DNA of 64,000 nucleotides from Rubritepida flocculans DSM 14296. GTDB lineage: Bacteria > Pseudomonadota > Alphaproteobacteria > Acetobacterales > Acetobacteraceae. Each line of letters opens with the position of its first letter. The first letter of the stretch is position 1. Made by a program: the position numbers and the translations under genes. The notes beneath the pieces were generated by a model. The model did no database searches. It saw only the letters and a list, made by a program, of their open reading frames with translations, and was not told the DNA's origin. Below are positions 52,824 to 61,016 of the stretch, in pieces. The stretch is taken from assembly GCF_000425365.1 (NCBI RefSeq), contig NZ_AUDH01000001.1, positions 62,001-126,000 on the forward strand. The letters run 5' to 3'.

Positions 52824-52900
52824 AATGGCCTTGTCCTGGCGCGCAGCCGCCACACCAACCCTGCGCGCGATACGGCCGGCATGTCTTGCCGGCCGTATCA
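52824..52900. repeat. Dispersed two-hairpin intergenic repeat, copy B
   Basis: Hairpin 1 is GCGCGCAG (52840-52847) paired with CTGCGCGC (52861-52868). Hairpin 2 is GATACGGCCGGCA (52869-52881) paired perfectly with TGCCGGCCGTATC (52887-52899), loop TGTCT. It lies between the convergent hyfI-like and TRAP genes. The last bases, TCA at 52898-52900, are the stop codon of the minus-strand TRAP gene. It is nearly identical to copy C at 63769-63844. Confidence 0.85.
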
Positions 52901-54223
52901 CCAGCCGATCGCCGCCGGCAGCCAGGTGGCCAGGGCCGGGAAGAAGAACACCGCCGCCACCCCCAGCACCTGCATGAGCACGAAGGGGATCACGCCGCGG
53001 TAGATGTCGCCGGTGCGGACCTCGGCCGGCGCGGCCCCGCGCAGAAAGAACAGCGCCCAGCCGAAGGGCGGGGTGAGGAAGCTCGTCTGCAGGTTCACGC
53101 AGATGAGCATGGCGAGCCAGACGAGGTTCACGTCCGCCGCGACGAACACGGGCAGGAAGAGCGGCACCGCGATGTAGCTGATCTCGATCCACTCCAGGAA
53201 GAAGCCGAGCACGAAGATCAGCAGCATCAGGAACCAGATGTCGGCCGCGATGCCGCCGGGCAGGAAGGCGAACAGGTCGTGCACGAGCTGCTCGCCGTTC
53301 AGGCCGCGGAAGGCCAGCGCGAAGACCTGCGCGCAGACCAGGATGAACATCATCATCGCGGTGATGCGCGCCGTGGCGCCCGCCGTCTCCCACACCAGGC
53401 GGAGGCTCAGCCGCCGCCCCAGCGCGCAGACCACCATGGCGCCCAGCGCGCCCATCGCCGCCGCCTCGGTCGGCGCGGCCACGCCGCCGATGATGGAACC
53501 GAGCACCGCCACGACGAGGCCGAGCGGCGGGGCCACCACCTTCAGCAGCCGCCACCACAGCTCGCGCGTCGAGATCGCGGCGCGCTGCTCGGCCGGCACC
53601 GCCGGCACCATCTCCGGCCGCACCATGCCGAGCACGAGCAGGTAGATCACGTAGAAGGCCGCCAGCAGCAGCCCCGGAAACACCGCCGCGGCGAAGAGCG
53701 TGCCGACGGAGAGGTTCATGATGTCGGCCAGCAGGATGAGGATGAGCGAGGGCGGGATGATCTGCCCCAGCGTGCCCGAGGCGCAGATCACGCCCGAGGC
53801 CACGCCCTTGTCGTAGCCCGCGCGCAGCAGCGCCGGCATGGTCAGCAGCGCGAGCGTGACCACCGTGGCGCCGACGATGCCCGTGGTGGCCCCCATCAGC
53901 ACGCCCACCAGCACGAGCCCGATGCCCAGCCCCCCGCGCAAGCCGCCCGCGAGGCGGCCCACCACCTCCATCAGATCCTCGGCCATGCGGCTCTTTTCGA
54001 GCATCACGCCCATGAAGACGAAGAGCGGGATGGCGAGCAGCGTGTAGTTCGTCACCACGCCGAAGATGCGCGCGGGCAGCAGGTTGAAAAGGAAGCTGCC
54101 GAAGCCCAGCCAGCCGAAGATGAAGCCCGCGATGGCGAGGGTGAGCGCCACCGGCACGCCGAGGATGAGCAGCACGAAGAAGCTGCCCAGCATGAGCAGC
54201 GCGTAGACCTCGGTGATGGGCAT
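52898..54223 (-). CDS. TRAP transporter large permease (DctM family)
   Basis: A 441-residue DctM-type permease: FFVLLILGVPVALTLAIAGF, LAIPLFVFMGVMLEKSRMAEDLME, CASGTLGQIIPPSLILILLADI and TSFLTPPFGWALFFLRGAAP. It is the last gene of a complete P-Q-M TRAP operon, 3 bases after the small permease. Its TGA stop is supplied by the end of the intergenic repeat, so the hairpins probably sit in the 3' end of its message. Confidence 0.94.
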   Translation of the reverse strand: MPITEVYALLMLGSFFVLLILGVPVALTLAIAGFIFGWLGFGSFLFNLLPARIFGVVTNYTLLAIPLFVFMGVMLEKSRMAEDLMEVVGRLAGGLRGGLGIGLVLVGVLMGATTGIVGATVVTLALLTMPALLRAGYDKGVASGVICASGTLGQIIPPSLILILLADIMNLSVGTLFAAAVFPGLLLAAFYVIYLLVLGMVRPEMVPAVPAEQRAAISTRELWWRLLKVVAPPLGLVVAVLGSIIGGVAAPTEAAAMGALGAMVVCALGRRLSLRLVWETAGATARITAMMMFILVCAQVFALAFRGLNGEQLVHDLFAFLPGGIAADIWFLMLLIFVLGFFLEWIEISYIAVPLFLPVFVAADVNLVWLAMLICVNLQTSFLTPPFGWALFFLRGAAPAEVRTGDIYRGVIPFVLMQVLGVAAVFFFPALATWLPAAIGW

Positions 54224-54226
54224 GGA

Positions 54227-54718
54227 TCAGTCCTTCAGGCGGGCGGCGGCGCGCAGCGTCTCGGCCAGGTATTGCAGCGCCATCAGCCCGCAGCCGACGG
54301 GGATGACGGCCTTCAGCGCCCAGCGCCAGGGGATGCCGCCGGGATTGGCCGAGCCCTCGCCGATGCGCCAGGACTGGCCGACATAGGCGAGGGAGAGCCA
54401 GGCCATCGCCGCCAGCACCACGAGGCCGAGCAGCGCGGCCAGCAGGTCGCTCCAGGCCTTCAGACGCGGCCCGTAGGCGGCGTAGAGCACGTCCACGCGC
54501 ACATGCTCGCCCCGCTTCAGCGCCCAGACCATGCCGAGCAGCGAGATGGGCACGAGCAGGTGCCACTCCAGCTCCTGCGCCCACACGCTTCCCGTGGAGA
54601 AGCCGTAGCGCAGCAGCACGTTCGCGGACATCACGACCACGAGCGCGAGCACCGCGAGCGCGGCGAGCGCGCCCACGGCCTCGGTCACGGCGTCGATGGC
54701 GGCGGCGGCGCGCCTCAC
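54227..54718 (-). CDS. TRAP transporter small permease (DctQ family)
   Basis: A 163-residue four-helix protein with the DctQ motifs MSANVLLRYGFSTGSVWAQE and ALKRGEHVRVDVLYAA. The start is GTG 54718, overlapping the DctP stop by 4 bases (GTGA on the minus strand), an overlap style found throughout this window. Longer in-frame readings run through the DctP coding region and are not credible. Confidence 0.92.
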   Translation of the reverse strand: MRRAAAAIDAVTEAVGALAALAVLALVVVMSANVLLRYGFSTGSVWAQELEWHLLVPISLLGMVWALKRGEHVRVDVLYAAYGPRLKAWSDLLAALLGLVVLAAMAWLSLAYVGQSWRIGEGSANPGGIPWRWALKAVIPVGCGLMALQYLAETLRAAARLKD

Positions 54719-55800
54719 GCGCGGCGCACCGTGTTGTGATAGACGCCCTCGCTGTAGTTCGCCCAGGCGTCGAAGCGCGCCTTGTAGGCCATGAAGCTGT
54801 CGTGCACGCGCCGCACCAGCGGATCGCGCGCGGCGGCCTCCTCCAGCACCCGCGTGGTCTCGGCGCGCAGCCGCGCCACCACCTCGTCGGGCAGCGGGAT
54901 GGCGTTGACGCCGTGGTTGCGGATCAGGTCCTCCATCGCATCGGCGTTGTTCTTCTGGCACCAGCCCTCGCTGATCGCGTTGCAGGCGGCGCAGGCGTTC
55001 TCGACGATGGCCTTGAGCTCGTTGGGCAGGCTGTTCCAGGCGGCCTTGTTGATGATGAGCTCGGACGCCGTGGCGGGCTCGTGCCAGCCGGTGGTGTGGT
55101 AGGTCTTGGCCACGCGGTGCAGGCCGAGCTGGCGGTCGAGGAAGGGCCCGACGAACTCGGCCGCGTCGATCACGCCGCGCTCCAGGGCGGGGAAGATCTC
55201 GCCCGCGGGCAGCAGCCGCACATCCACGCCGAAGGCCTGCATCACGCGGCCCGCGAGGCCCGGGATGCGCATCTTGAGGCCGCGCAGATCCTCCACGCGC
55301 TCGATGGGGCGGCGGAACCAGCCCGTCATCTGCACGCCGGTGTTGCCGCAGAGGAAGGGCACGAGGTTGAAGCGGTCATACACCTCGCGCCAGAGGTCGA
55401 GCCCGCCGCCGTCGTACATCCAGCCATTGGTGCCCTGGAAGTTCAGGCCGAAGGGCACGGCGGTGAAGTATTGCGCGGCGAAGGTCTTGCCCGTCCAGAA
55501 ATAGGCGTTGGCGTAGTTCATCTGCACCACGCCGGAGGAGACGGCGTCGAAGCCCTCGGCGGCCGGGATGAGCTCGCCCGCGCCGAAGAACTGGATGCGC
55601 AGCCGGTTGTTGGACATGCGCTGGATCCGGTCGATCAGGTCGCGCGCCGAGCCGGGGCCGACGGAATAGAAGGCGGCCTGCGGGCCGTAGAAGCTCGTCA
55701 TGCGCCAGTTGAAGGTGGTCTGCGCCGTGACGACGGCGGGCATGGCGAGGCTGCCCGCCAGGCCGCCCGCGGCGGCGCCGATGATGCTGCGACGGTTCAT
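54715..55800 (-). CDS. TRAP transporter substrate-binding protein (DctP family)
   Basis: A 361-residue periplasmic protein. A twin-arginine-like signal (NRRSIIGAAAGGLAGSLA) precedes TTFNWRMTSFYGPQAAFY. Family features are GAGELIPAAEGFDAVSSGVVQM and GWFRRPIERVEDLRGLKMRI, the latter containing the substrate-carboxylate arginine region. The set resembles TRAP binding proteins for 2-oxo acids or lactate, often Tat-exported, but the ligand is unproven. The start ATG 55800 has a weak ribosome-binding site (GAGG about 9 bases upstream). Confidence 0.92.
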   Translation of the reverse strand: MNRRSIIGAAAGGLAGSLAMPAVVTAQTTFNWRMTSFYGPQAAFYSVGPGSARDLIDRIQRMSNNRLRIQFFGAGELIPAAEGFDAVSSGVVQMNYANAYFWTGKTFAAQYFTAVPFGLNFQGTNGWMYDGGGLDLWREVYDRFNLVPFLCGNTGVQMTGWFRRPIERVEDLRGLKMRIPGLAGRVMQAFGVDVRLLPAGEIFPALERGVIDAAEFVGPFLDRQLGLHRVAKTYHTTGWHEPATASELIINKAAWNSLPNELKAIVENACAACNAISEGWCQKNNADAMEDLIRNHGVNAIPLPDEVVARLRAETTRVLEEAAARDPLVRRVHDSFMAYKARFDAWANYSEGVYHNTVRRA

Positions 55801-55919
55801 GCGAGGTGCCTCCGGCCCGATGGATGGCGGAGGGGATGCCAAGCCCGGGCGGGGGCGGATAGCGCCCCTTTGCACGAAATCCGTGCGGCGGGGTCGGAGA
55901 TTGCGCGCGCGCCAACCAG

Positions 55920-55944
55920 ACTGCCCGCGCCTTGGGCAGTATCA
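55920..55944 (-). terminator. Hairpin at the glmU stop codon, possibly a degenerate repeat copy
   Basis: ACTGCCC (55920-55926) pairs with GGGCAGT (55934-55940), loop GCGCCTT, directly after the glmU stop, which is again read from TATCA. Sequence further from the gene (GTTGG, GCGCGC on the minus strand) also recalls the dispersed repeat. Similarity is low, so it may simply be a glmU end structure. Confidence 0.4.
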
Positions 55945-57243
55945 GCCCGGCTTGCGCCGCACCCCGCGCCCCGGCTTCACCACCTGCCGGCCCCGCGCGA
56001 TGGCGAGCGCCCCCTCCGGCACATCCTCGGTGATGACGGAGCCCGCGGCCGTGATGGCGTGCGCACCCACCCGCACGGGCGCGACCAGCGCCGTGTCGCT
56101 GCCGATGAAGGCGCCCTCGCCGATCTCGGTGCGGTGCTTGTTCACGCCGTCGTAGTTGCAGGTGATGGTGCCGGCGCCGACATTGGCCTCGGCCCCCACC
56201 GTCACGTCGCCGAGATAGGTGAGGTGGTTGGCCTTGGCCCGCGCGCCCAGCCGCGCGGCCTTCAGCTCCACGAAATTGCCCACATGCGCGCCCTCGCCCA
56301 CCTCGGTGCCCGGGCGCAGCCGCGCATAGGGGCCGATGACGGCGCCCGCGCGCACCACGCAGTGTTCGAGGTGGGAGAAGGCGCGGATGGTCGCGCCCTC
56401 CTCGACCGTTACGCCCGGGGCGAAGACGACGTGCGGCTCCACCACCACGTCGCGGCCGAGGCGCGTGTCGAAGCTCATGTGCACCGTCTCGGGCATCACC
56501 AGCGTCGCGCCGCCCTCCATGGCGGCGGCGCGAAGGGCGGCCTGCACCTCGGCTTCGGCGGCGGCAAGTTCGGCGCGGCTGTTGATGCCGCGCAGCTCCG
56601 CCTCCGGGGCCTCGACGGCGCGCGCGCTGCGGCCTTCCGCGCGGGCGGCGGCCACCACGTCGGTCAGATAGTATTCGCCCTGGCGGTTGTCGTTGCGCAG
56701 ATCGGCCAGCCAGCGGAACAGGTCGCGCGCCGCGGCGCAGACCACGCCGGCGTTGCACAGGGGGATGGCGCGTTCGGCCTCGGTCGCGTCCGCCCATTCG
56801 ACGATGCGCGCCACCTGGCCCTCGGCGTCCAGCACCACGCGGCCGTAGCGGCCGGGATGAGCGGGACGCATGGCGAGCAGCGCGAGATCGGCCTGGGTGC
56901 GGGCGAGCAGCAGGCGCTCGAGCGTGGCGGTGCTGATCAGCGGGTTGTCGGCGTAGAGCACCGCCACGTCGCCCGCGAACTCCTCGAGCAGCGGCGCGGC
57001 CATGCGCGCGGCGTGGCCGGTGCCCAGGCGTTCGGCCTGCACCACCGTGGCGTGGGGCGCGACCGCGCGCTCCAGCACCTCCATGCCGGGGCCGACGACC
57101 ACGACGATGCGCTCGAACACCGGCGCGCAGGCGGCGAGCAGGTGCTGCACCATCGGCCGCCCGGCCAGCCGGTGCATCGCCTTGGGCATGGCGGACTTCA
57201 TGCGGGTGCCCTGACCCGCGGCGAGGAGGATGGCGGCGCGCAT
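55942..57243 (-). CDS. glmU: Bifunctional UDP-N-acetylglucosamine pyrophosphorylase / glucosamine-1-phosphate N-acetyltransferase
   Basis: A 433-residue GlmU. The N-terminal uridylyltransferase has LAAGQGTRMKS (7-17) followed by the PK motif (P20, K21), and later YADNPLIS and YLTDVV. From about residue 235 a left-handed beta helix of hexapeptide repeats makes the acetyltransferase, with KANHLTYLGD and GAGTITCNYDG, the acetyl-CoA and catalytic region. It makes UDP-GlcNAc for peptidoglycan and LPS. It is somewhat shorter than E. coli GlmU at the C-terminus. The start is ATG 57243; a longer in-frame version (57279) overlaps the TM2 gene. Probably co-transcribed with the TM2 gene 32 bases upstream. 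Confidence 0.96.
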   Translation of the reverse strand: MRAAILLAAGQGTRMKSAMPKAMHRLAGRPMVQHLLAACAPVFERIVVVVGPGMEVLERAVAPHATVVQAERLGTGHAARMAAPLLEEFAGDVAVLYADNPLISTATLERLLLARTQADLALLAMRPAHPGRYGRVVLDAEGQVARIVEWADATEAERAIPLCNAGVVCAAARDLFRWLADLRNDNRQGEYYLTDVVAAARAEGRSARAVEAPEAELRGINSRAELAAAEAEVQAALRAAAMEGGATLVMPETVHMSFDTRLGRDVVVEPHVVFAPGVTVEEGATIRAFSHLEHCVVRAGAVIGPYARLRPGTEVGEGAHVGNFVELKAARLGARAKANHLTYLGDVTVGAEANVGAGTITCNYDGVNKHRTEIGEGAFIGSDTALVAPVRVGAHAITAAGSVITEDVPEGALAIARGRQVVKPGRGVRRKPG

Positions 57244-57275
57244 GGCGGCAGGCGTAGCGCCGCGCGCCCGGGCCT

Positions 57276-57587
57276 TCAACCGGCGAGCCGCGCGATCAGC
57301 CGCTCATTGGCCCGCCGCGCCATGCCCGGGATGAGCAGCGCGTCGATCACCCACCACAGGGCGATGAGGCCGAGGCCCAGATAGCCGATCAGCACCAGCG
57401 TCAGCAGCAGCGAGAGGCCGAAGAGCAGCAGCATCAGGATGCCCGAAATCCAGCGGCCCAGATACATCCGGTGCACCCCGCCATAGCCGAGAAAGAACCA
57501 CAGCAGATAGGCGATCAGCGGCGATTTCGCGGCCGCGTCGTAGCGCATGCGCGCGATGGCGTCGGGCGAGGGGCGGGGGTGGCTCAT
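57276..57587 (-). CDS. TM2 domain-containing membrane protein
   Basis: A 103-residue protein. After a short N-terminal region, the TM2 domain (residues about 24-95) has the signature YLLWFFLGYGGVHRMYLGR, a second hydrophobic stretch (GILMLLLFGLSLLLT) and a third (GLGLIALWWVIDALL). TM2 proteins are small membrane proteins of unknown molecular function. The start is ATG 57587; an upstream in-frame ATG at 57680 overlaps the divergent glutathione transferase gene. Gene order suggests co-transcription with glmU. Confidence 0.9.
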   Translation of the reverse strand: MSHPRPSPDAIARMRYDAAAKSPLIAYLLWFFLGYGGVHRMYLGRWISGILMLLLFGLSLLLTLVLIGYLGLGLIALWWVIDALLIPGMARRANERLIARLAG

Positions 57588-57672
57588 CGGTCTCCGTCGC
57601 GCGGGGGTGCTGGCGGGTGCCGCGCGCGCCGTGCATATGGGGCGGCGACCCTGGCGGAAAGAAGGCCCCGGC

Positions 57673-58305
57673 ATGACCATCGCGCTCTACACCTACAACA
57701 CGCCCAATGGCCGCAAGATCAGCGTGGCGCTGGAGGAGATGGGGCTGCCCTACAGCGTGCATGTGGTGGACATCACGAAGGGCGAGCAGTTCAACCCCGA
57801 TTTCCTGGCCTTCGCGCCCAACAACCGCATCCCGGCGATCATCGACCCCGATGGGCCGGGCCGGCAGCCCATCACCGTGTTCGAGAGCGGCGCGATCCTC
57901 TATTACCTCGCCGAGAAGACCGGGAAGTTCCTGCCGCGCGACCTGCGCGCGCGCGTGCCGGTGATGGAGTGGCTGATGTGGCAGATGGGCGGCTTCGGCC
58001 CGATGCCCGGCCAGGTGCACCACTTCCTGATGCAGCCCGAGGGCCCGGCGCGCGACTACGGCTTCAAGCGCTATCACACCGAGACCAAGCGCCTCTACGG
58101 CGTGCTGGACAGGCGGCTCGCGGGGCGGGAGTTCGTGGCGACGGAGGGCGAGCCCTCCATCGCGGACTTCGCCATCCTCGGCTGGGCCTGGCGGCATGAG
58201 CGCCACCAGGTGCCCTTCGACGACCTGCCCCACGTCGCGGCCTGGTATGCGCGCATGATGGCCCGGCCGGCGGTGCAGCGCGGCTTCGCGGTGGCGATGA
58301 GCTGA
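57673..58305 (+). CDS. Glutathione S-transferase family protein (YfcG/GstB-like)
   Basis: A 210-residue glutathione-transferase-fold protein. The thioredoxin-like N-domain (residues 1-85) starts IALYTYNTPNGRKISVALEE, where TPNGRK is the catalytic-loop type of the Nu/YfcG class, and contains NRIPAIID and the glutathione-binding ESGAILYYLAEK. A helical C-domain follows, with EPSIADFAILGW. Nu-class enzymes act as disulfide reductases or peroxidases. It stands alone, divergent from the TM2 gene. A GGCGGC/GCCGCC stem follows its stop. Confidence 0.93.
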   Translation: MTIALYTYNTPNGRKISVALEEMGLPYSVHVVDITKGEQFNPDFLAFAPNNRIPAIIDPDGPGRQPITVFESGAILYYLAEKTGKFLPRDLRARVPVMEWLMWQMGGFGPMPGQVHHFLMQPEGPARDYGFKRYHTETKRLYGVLDRRLAGREFVATEGEPSIADFAILGWAWRHERHQVPFDDLPHVAAWYARMMARPAVQRGFAVAMS

Positions 58306-58341
58306 GGCGGCGCCTTCCCGCCGCCCGGGCGCAGAGTTGGT

Positions 58342-58370
58342 TTGACGGGCAGCGGGGGGCGCGCTATCCG
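58342..58370 (+). promoter_or_regulatory. Promoter of tRNA-Ser(GCU)
   Basis: TTGACG (58342-58347), a 17-base spacer, then TATCCG (58365-58370), in the 101-base gap before the tRNA. The predicted start near 58377 gives a 5' leader of about 30 bases, removed by RNase P. Best-formed promoter seen in the window. Confidence 0.65.
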
Positions 58371-58406
58371 GAACCCAGCATACGCCGTGTGACTTTCCAC
58401 TCCTGC

Positions 58407-58496
58407 GGAGGGGTGGCCGAGTGGCCGAAGGCGGCGGTTTGCTAAACCGTTAGACGGGGATAACCCGTCTCGTGGGTTCGAATCCCATCCCCTCCG
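58407..58496 (+). tRNA. tRNA-Ser (anticodon GCU)
   Basis: A complete class II tRNA. The acceptor arm GGAGGGG (58407-58413) pairs with CCCCTCC (58489-58495), with discriminator G58496. The anticodon stem GCGGT/ACCGT encloses loop TTGCTAA with anticodon GCT at 58441-58443, reading AGC and AGU codons. A long variable arm (GACGGG...CCCGTC) is typical of serine tRNAs, and the T loop TTCGAAT is intact. The CCA end is encoded at 58497-58499. A degraded integrase gene begins 113 bases after it. Confidence 0.97.
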
Positions 58497-58498
58497 CC

Positions 58499-58516
58499 AA
58501 GTCTTAACAAAGACTT
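58499..58516 (+). terminator. Short hairpin directly after the tRNA
   Basis: AAGTCTT (58499-58505) pairs with AAGACTT (58510-58516), loop AACA. It starts within the CCA end. With no T-run it may serve 3' processing rather than termination. Confidence 0.35.
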
Positions 58517-58612
58517 AGCAGATCCAGGGCTTCCGGGCCGCCGATCCAGCGGCGGGCGGAACTGGCGCACCTGGGTGCGACACCTGCGCCCGCCAAGCGC
58601 GAGGGCGCGGGC

Positions 58613-60234
58613 ATGGGCGGCCGGGTTCATCTTCTGGCAAGGCGGGCGCGGTTCTACTGGCGGGCGCGCTTGCCGTTGGTGCTGGCAAGCCGGATTGGTC
58701 GCAGCCATTTCGGGATCGCCCTGAGGACAAGCGACCGGGCGGTCGCGCGGCGTCTCGCCGCTCGCGCCACCGCCGCCGTGGAGAGGCTCGCCGAAGCCGT
58801 CGCGATGTCCGCGCAGGAGCCGATCCAGCCCACAGACGCCGAGCTGATGGAGATCCTGCGCGAGCTGTTCCGCGCCATCATCGCGCGCGGCGAGCGCGAG
58901 CACCTGTTCCGCCCAGAAAACCACGACCCCGACGCGCTCTCCGACGACGACACCGAGGAGGAGGCGGAAGCCAAGGCGCTGGACGATCGAATGGACCGGG
59001 CCCACTACTGGCGCGGGGTGCTGGTGCGGAACGCCTTCGAGGAGATCCGCCCCTACACCCAGGCGGCCCTGCGGCGCCGCAACCGGGCGACGCCTGAGCC
59101 TGAGGACCGGCACCGCTCCTTCCTGCGGATGGCGGCAGGCGTGGCCGCCGAGGCGCACGCCATCCTGGCCCACAACCGGATGGGGACTCCCCGTCCCGCC
59201 GTGTTCCCCTATGAGGGTTGGCCCGGCCCTTCTGTGATCGCCGAGGAGGGCAAGGCGGGCGCGTCCCGGCCCAGCCTCTTCGCCCAGCACGCCGAGCGCC
59301 AGGGCTGGGGGCCCGCCAACGCCCAAAAGGCCGCCGTCGCGCTGCGCCTGTTCCGGGGACTGGTCGGGGATCCGCCCGCCAGCGCCATCACCCGACGCGA
59401 CGCCGCCGCGTTCAAGCAACGGCTGGAGGTGCTCCCGGCCACATGGGCGCAGGCCGCCATCTACCGGGACGCAGCGAAGGCCGGGGATCTCGGCGCCGTC
59501 ATCGAGACGGCCAAGACGCTGCGCGCCACGCTCGCGCGAACCCCAGCCGGCCCGATCACCCTCCCCGATGGCTCGACGGTCGAGCGCGCGCGCGCGGAGC
59601 TGCTGGCCGCGCCCATGCATCCCAAGACCATCAACATCCACCTGGAGTTCTTCTTCGCCGCGTTTCGCCGCTTCATCGCGGAGGGTGAGGTCATCGGCGA
59701 GAACCCCTTCGCTCCGCTCCGCTTCACCAAGCGCGCCCTGCGCCGGGCGGAGGACGCCGCCGATCCGGACCACACCCGCGACGCACGAATGGAGGAGGCG
59801 CTCCAGCTCCGCACCGCCGACGTCGCGCAGATGGACGGCCTGCCGCTCCTGCGCGTCGCGTGGTCCAACGACCAGAGGCGGAAGTCCCGCTCCGCCCGGC
59901 GCATCGGGCCGATCCATCCGCACCTTGTCGAGATCGGGCTCCTCGACTGCGCCGAGGAGGCGCGCAGGCGCGGCGTGCGCGTGCTGTTTCCCGAACTGCC
60001 GCGCACCAAGCCGCGGGACACGCTCCAAGCCTACTCCTCGCGCCGCTTCGTGATGCTGCGGCGGGAGCTCGGCTTCTCCGACCGCCACGACTTCCACGCG
60101 CGGCGGACCACCTTCGACACGGCACTGGAACGCCTGCCGACGACCAACACGACCCTGGTCCGGATGGCGATGGGCCACAGCCTCGGGCGCGACATGGCGG
60201 CCCACTCGGCTCCCCAAAGCCGATCCCTCATGAA
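58613..60234 (+). pseudogene. Degraded tyrosine recombinase (integrase) beside tRNA-Ser
   Basis: The frame encodes a tyrosine-recombinase-like protein: an N-terminal arm domain (RARFYWRARLPLVLASRIG), a core-binding region (about 220-375), then catalytic remnants R392 (ARMEEALQL), a KSRSARRIGPIH beta-hairpin, H495/R498 (FHARRTTF) and H522 (MGHSLG). The catalytic tyrosine expected about 10-15 residues after MGHSLG is absent, homology stops near residue 540, and the frame has no stop of its own; it runs through the terminator into the antisense of the TlpA gene. The sequence before R392 also looks shortened. Location just 3' of a tRNA is classic for island integrases. No island genes or second att copy were found, so this is a relic. 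Confidence 0.75.
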
Positions 60235-60399
60235 GCAGGCAAAAGCCGACGGGGGTATTCGAAATCGGCAGCCCTCTGCATGTTTCTGCCAAAGTCGTGG
60301 CAGGATATACCACGCTCCCGATACGTCCCGGCTGCCCGGAAAACGGCGAGAATCGCCGCTTGCGATGCCTCCCGGACGCGAGACCTCCCTGGATGACTG

Positions 60400-60433
60400 G
60401 CCCGCCAATCCAACAGGTCGGCGGGCGTTTTTT
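60400..60433 (+). terminator. Rho-independent terminator
   Basis: GCCCGCC (60400-60406) and GGCGGGC (60420-60426) form a perfect 7-bp GC stem with a 13-base loop, followed by GTTTTTT (60427-60433). It is the only clear T-tract terminator seen in the window. It lies downstream of the integrase relic and just past the 3' end of the convergent TlpA-like gene. The 165 bases between 60235 and 60399 contain no recognisable gene. Confidence 0.85.
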
Positions 60434-60443
60434 ATGCGGGCGT

Positions 60444-61001
60444 TCAGCTCCGGCCCGTCCCCTCGCCCGGCAGCGGCTCCACCAGCCGGCGCACCGCGGC
60501 CACCAGGGCGGGCGAATCCCATTCCGCCTCGCCCTCCAGCCGCGCACGCTCGAAGCCCGCGCGGTCCAAGATCACGGTCGTGGGCAGCCCGCGCGCCCCG
60601 AGGCCGCGCGCCGCCGCCCCGCGCGGATCGAGCCAGAGCCCGAGTTCGCGCAGGCCGAGGCGCTGATAGAAGGCCTCCACCACCGCCCGCCCGCCGCGGT
60701 CGGAGGAAAGCGCCAGCACCCGCACCCGCTCGCCCCGCAGCATGGCCTGCAGCCGGTCAAGCGCGGGCATCTCGGCCACGCAGGGCGGGCACCAGGTGGC
60801 CCAGAGGTTCACCACCAGCCCCTCGCCCGGAAAGTCCTGGAACCCGTGCTCGCGCCCCTCGGCGTCGGTGAAGGTGACGGCCGGGGCGGGGCGGCGGCCC
60901 TCGCGCAGCTTCTCGCTGCCGTCCCCGCGCGCCGCCGCTTGCGCGGGCGGCAGCGCGGGGGCAACAAGCAGAAGGCCCATCCGGCGGCGCGACATCAGCA
61001 C
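60444..61001 (-). CDS. TlpA/ResA-like thioredoxin-fold protein
   Basis: A 185-residue exported or membrane-anchored thiol-disulfide protein: N-terminal hydrophobic signal ([18 protein letters not shown]), a beta-hairpin-containing thioredoxin fold, the redox motif WCPPC in [19 protein letters not shown] and the cis-proline region GLPTTVILD. It would reduce periplasmic disulfides, for example in cytochrome c maturation. The start is placed at GTG 61001, preceded by GGGAGG at an 8-10 base distance; ATG 60995 is in frame two codons later. Only about 15 bases separate it from the divergent argH start. Confidence 0.88.
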   Translation of the reverse strand: MLMSRRRMGLLLVAPALPPAQAAARGDGSEKLREGRRPAPAVTFTDAEGREHGFQDFPGEGLVVNLWATWCPPCVAEMPALDRLQAMLRGERVRVLALSSDRGGRAVVEAFYQRLGLRELGLWLDPRGAAARGLGARGLPTTVILDRAGFERARLEGEAEWDSPALVAAVRRLVEPLPGEGTGRS

Positions 61002-61016
61002 GAGAGCGATCCTCCC

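Noticed and set aside
60250-60300. Possible second attachment site (attR) matching the tRNA 3' end near a TTCGAA
   Set aside because: Only TTCGAA and a few bases match; the tRNA end with the CCCCTCCGCCA stretch is not duplicated here.
58442-60547. A minus-strand frame ending GIRTHETGYPRLTV
   Set aside because: This C-terminus is the reverse-complement translation of the tRNA-Ser gene, a familiar artefact, and the rest is antisense to the integrase relic.
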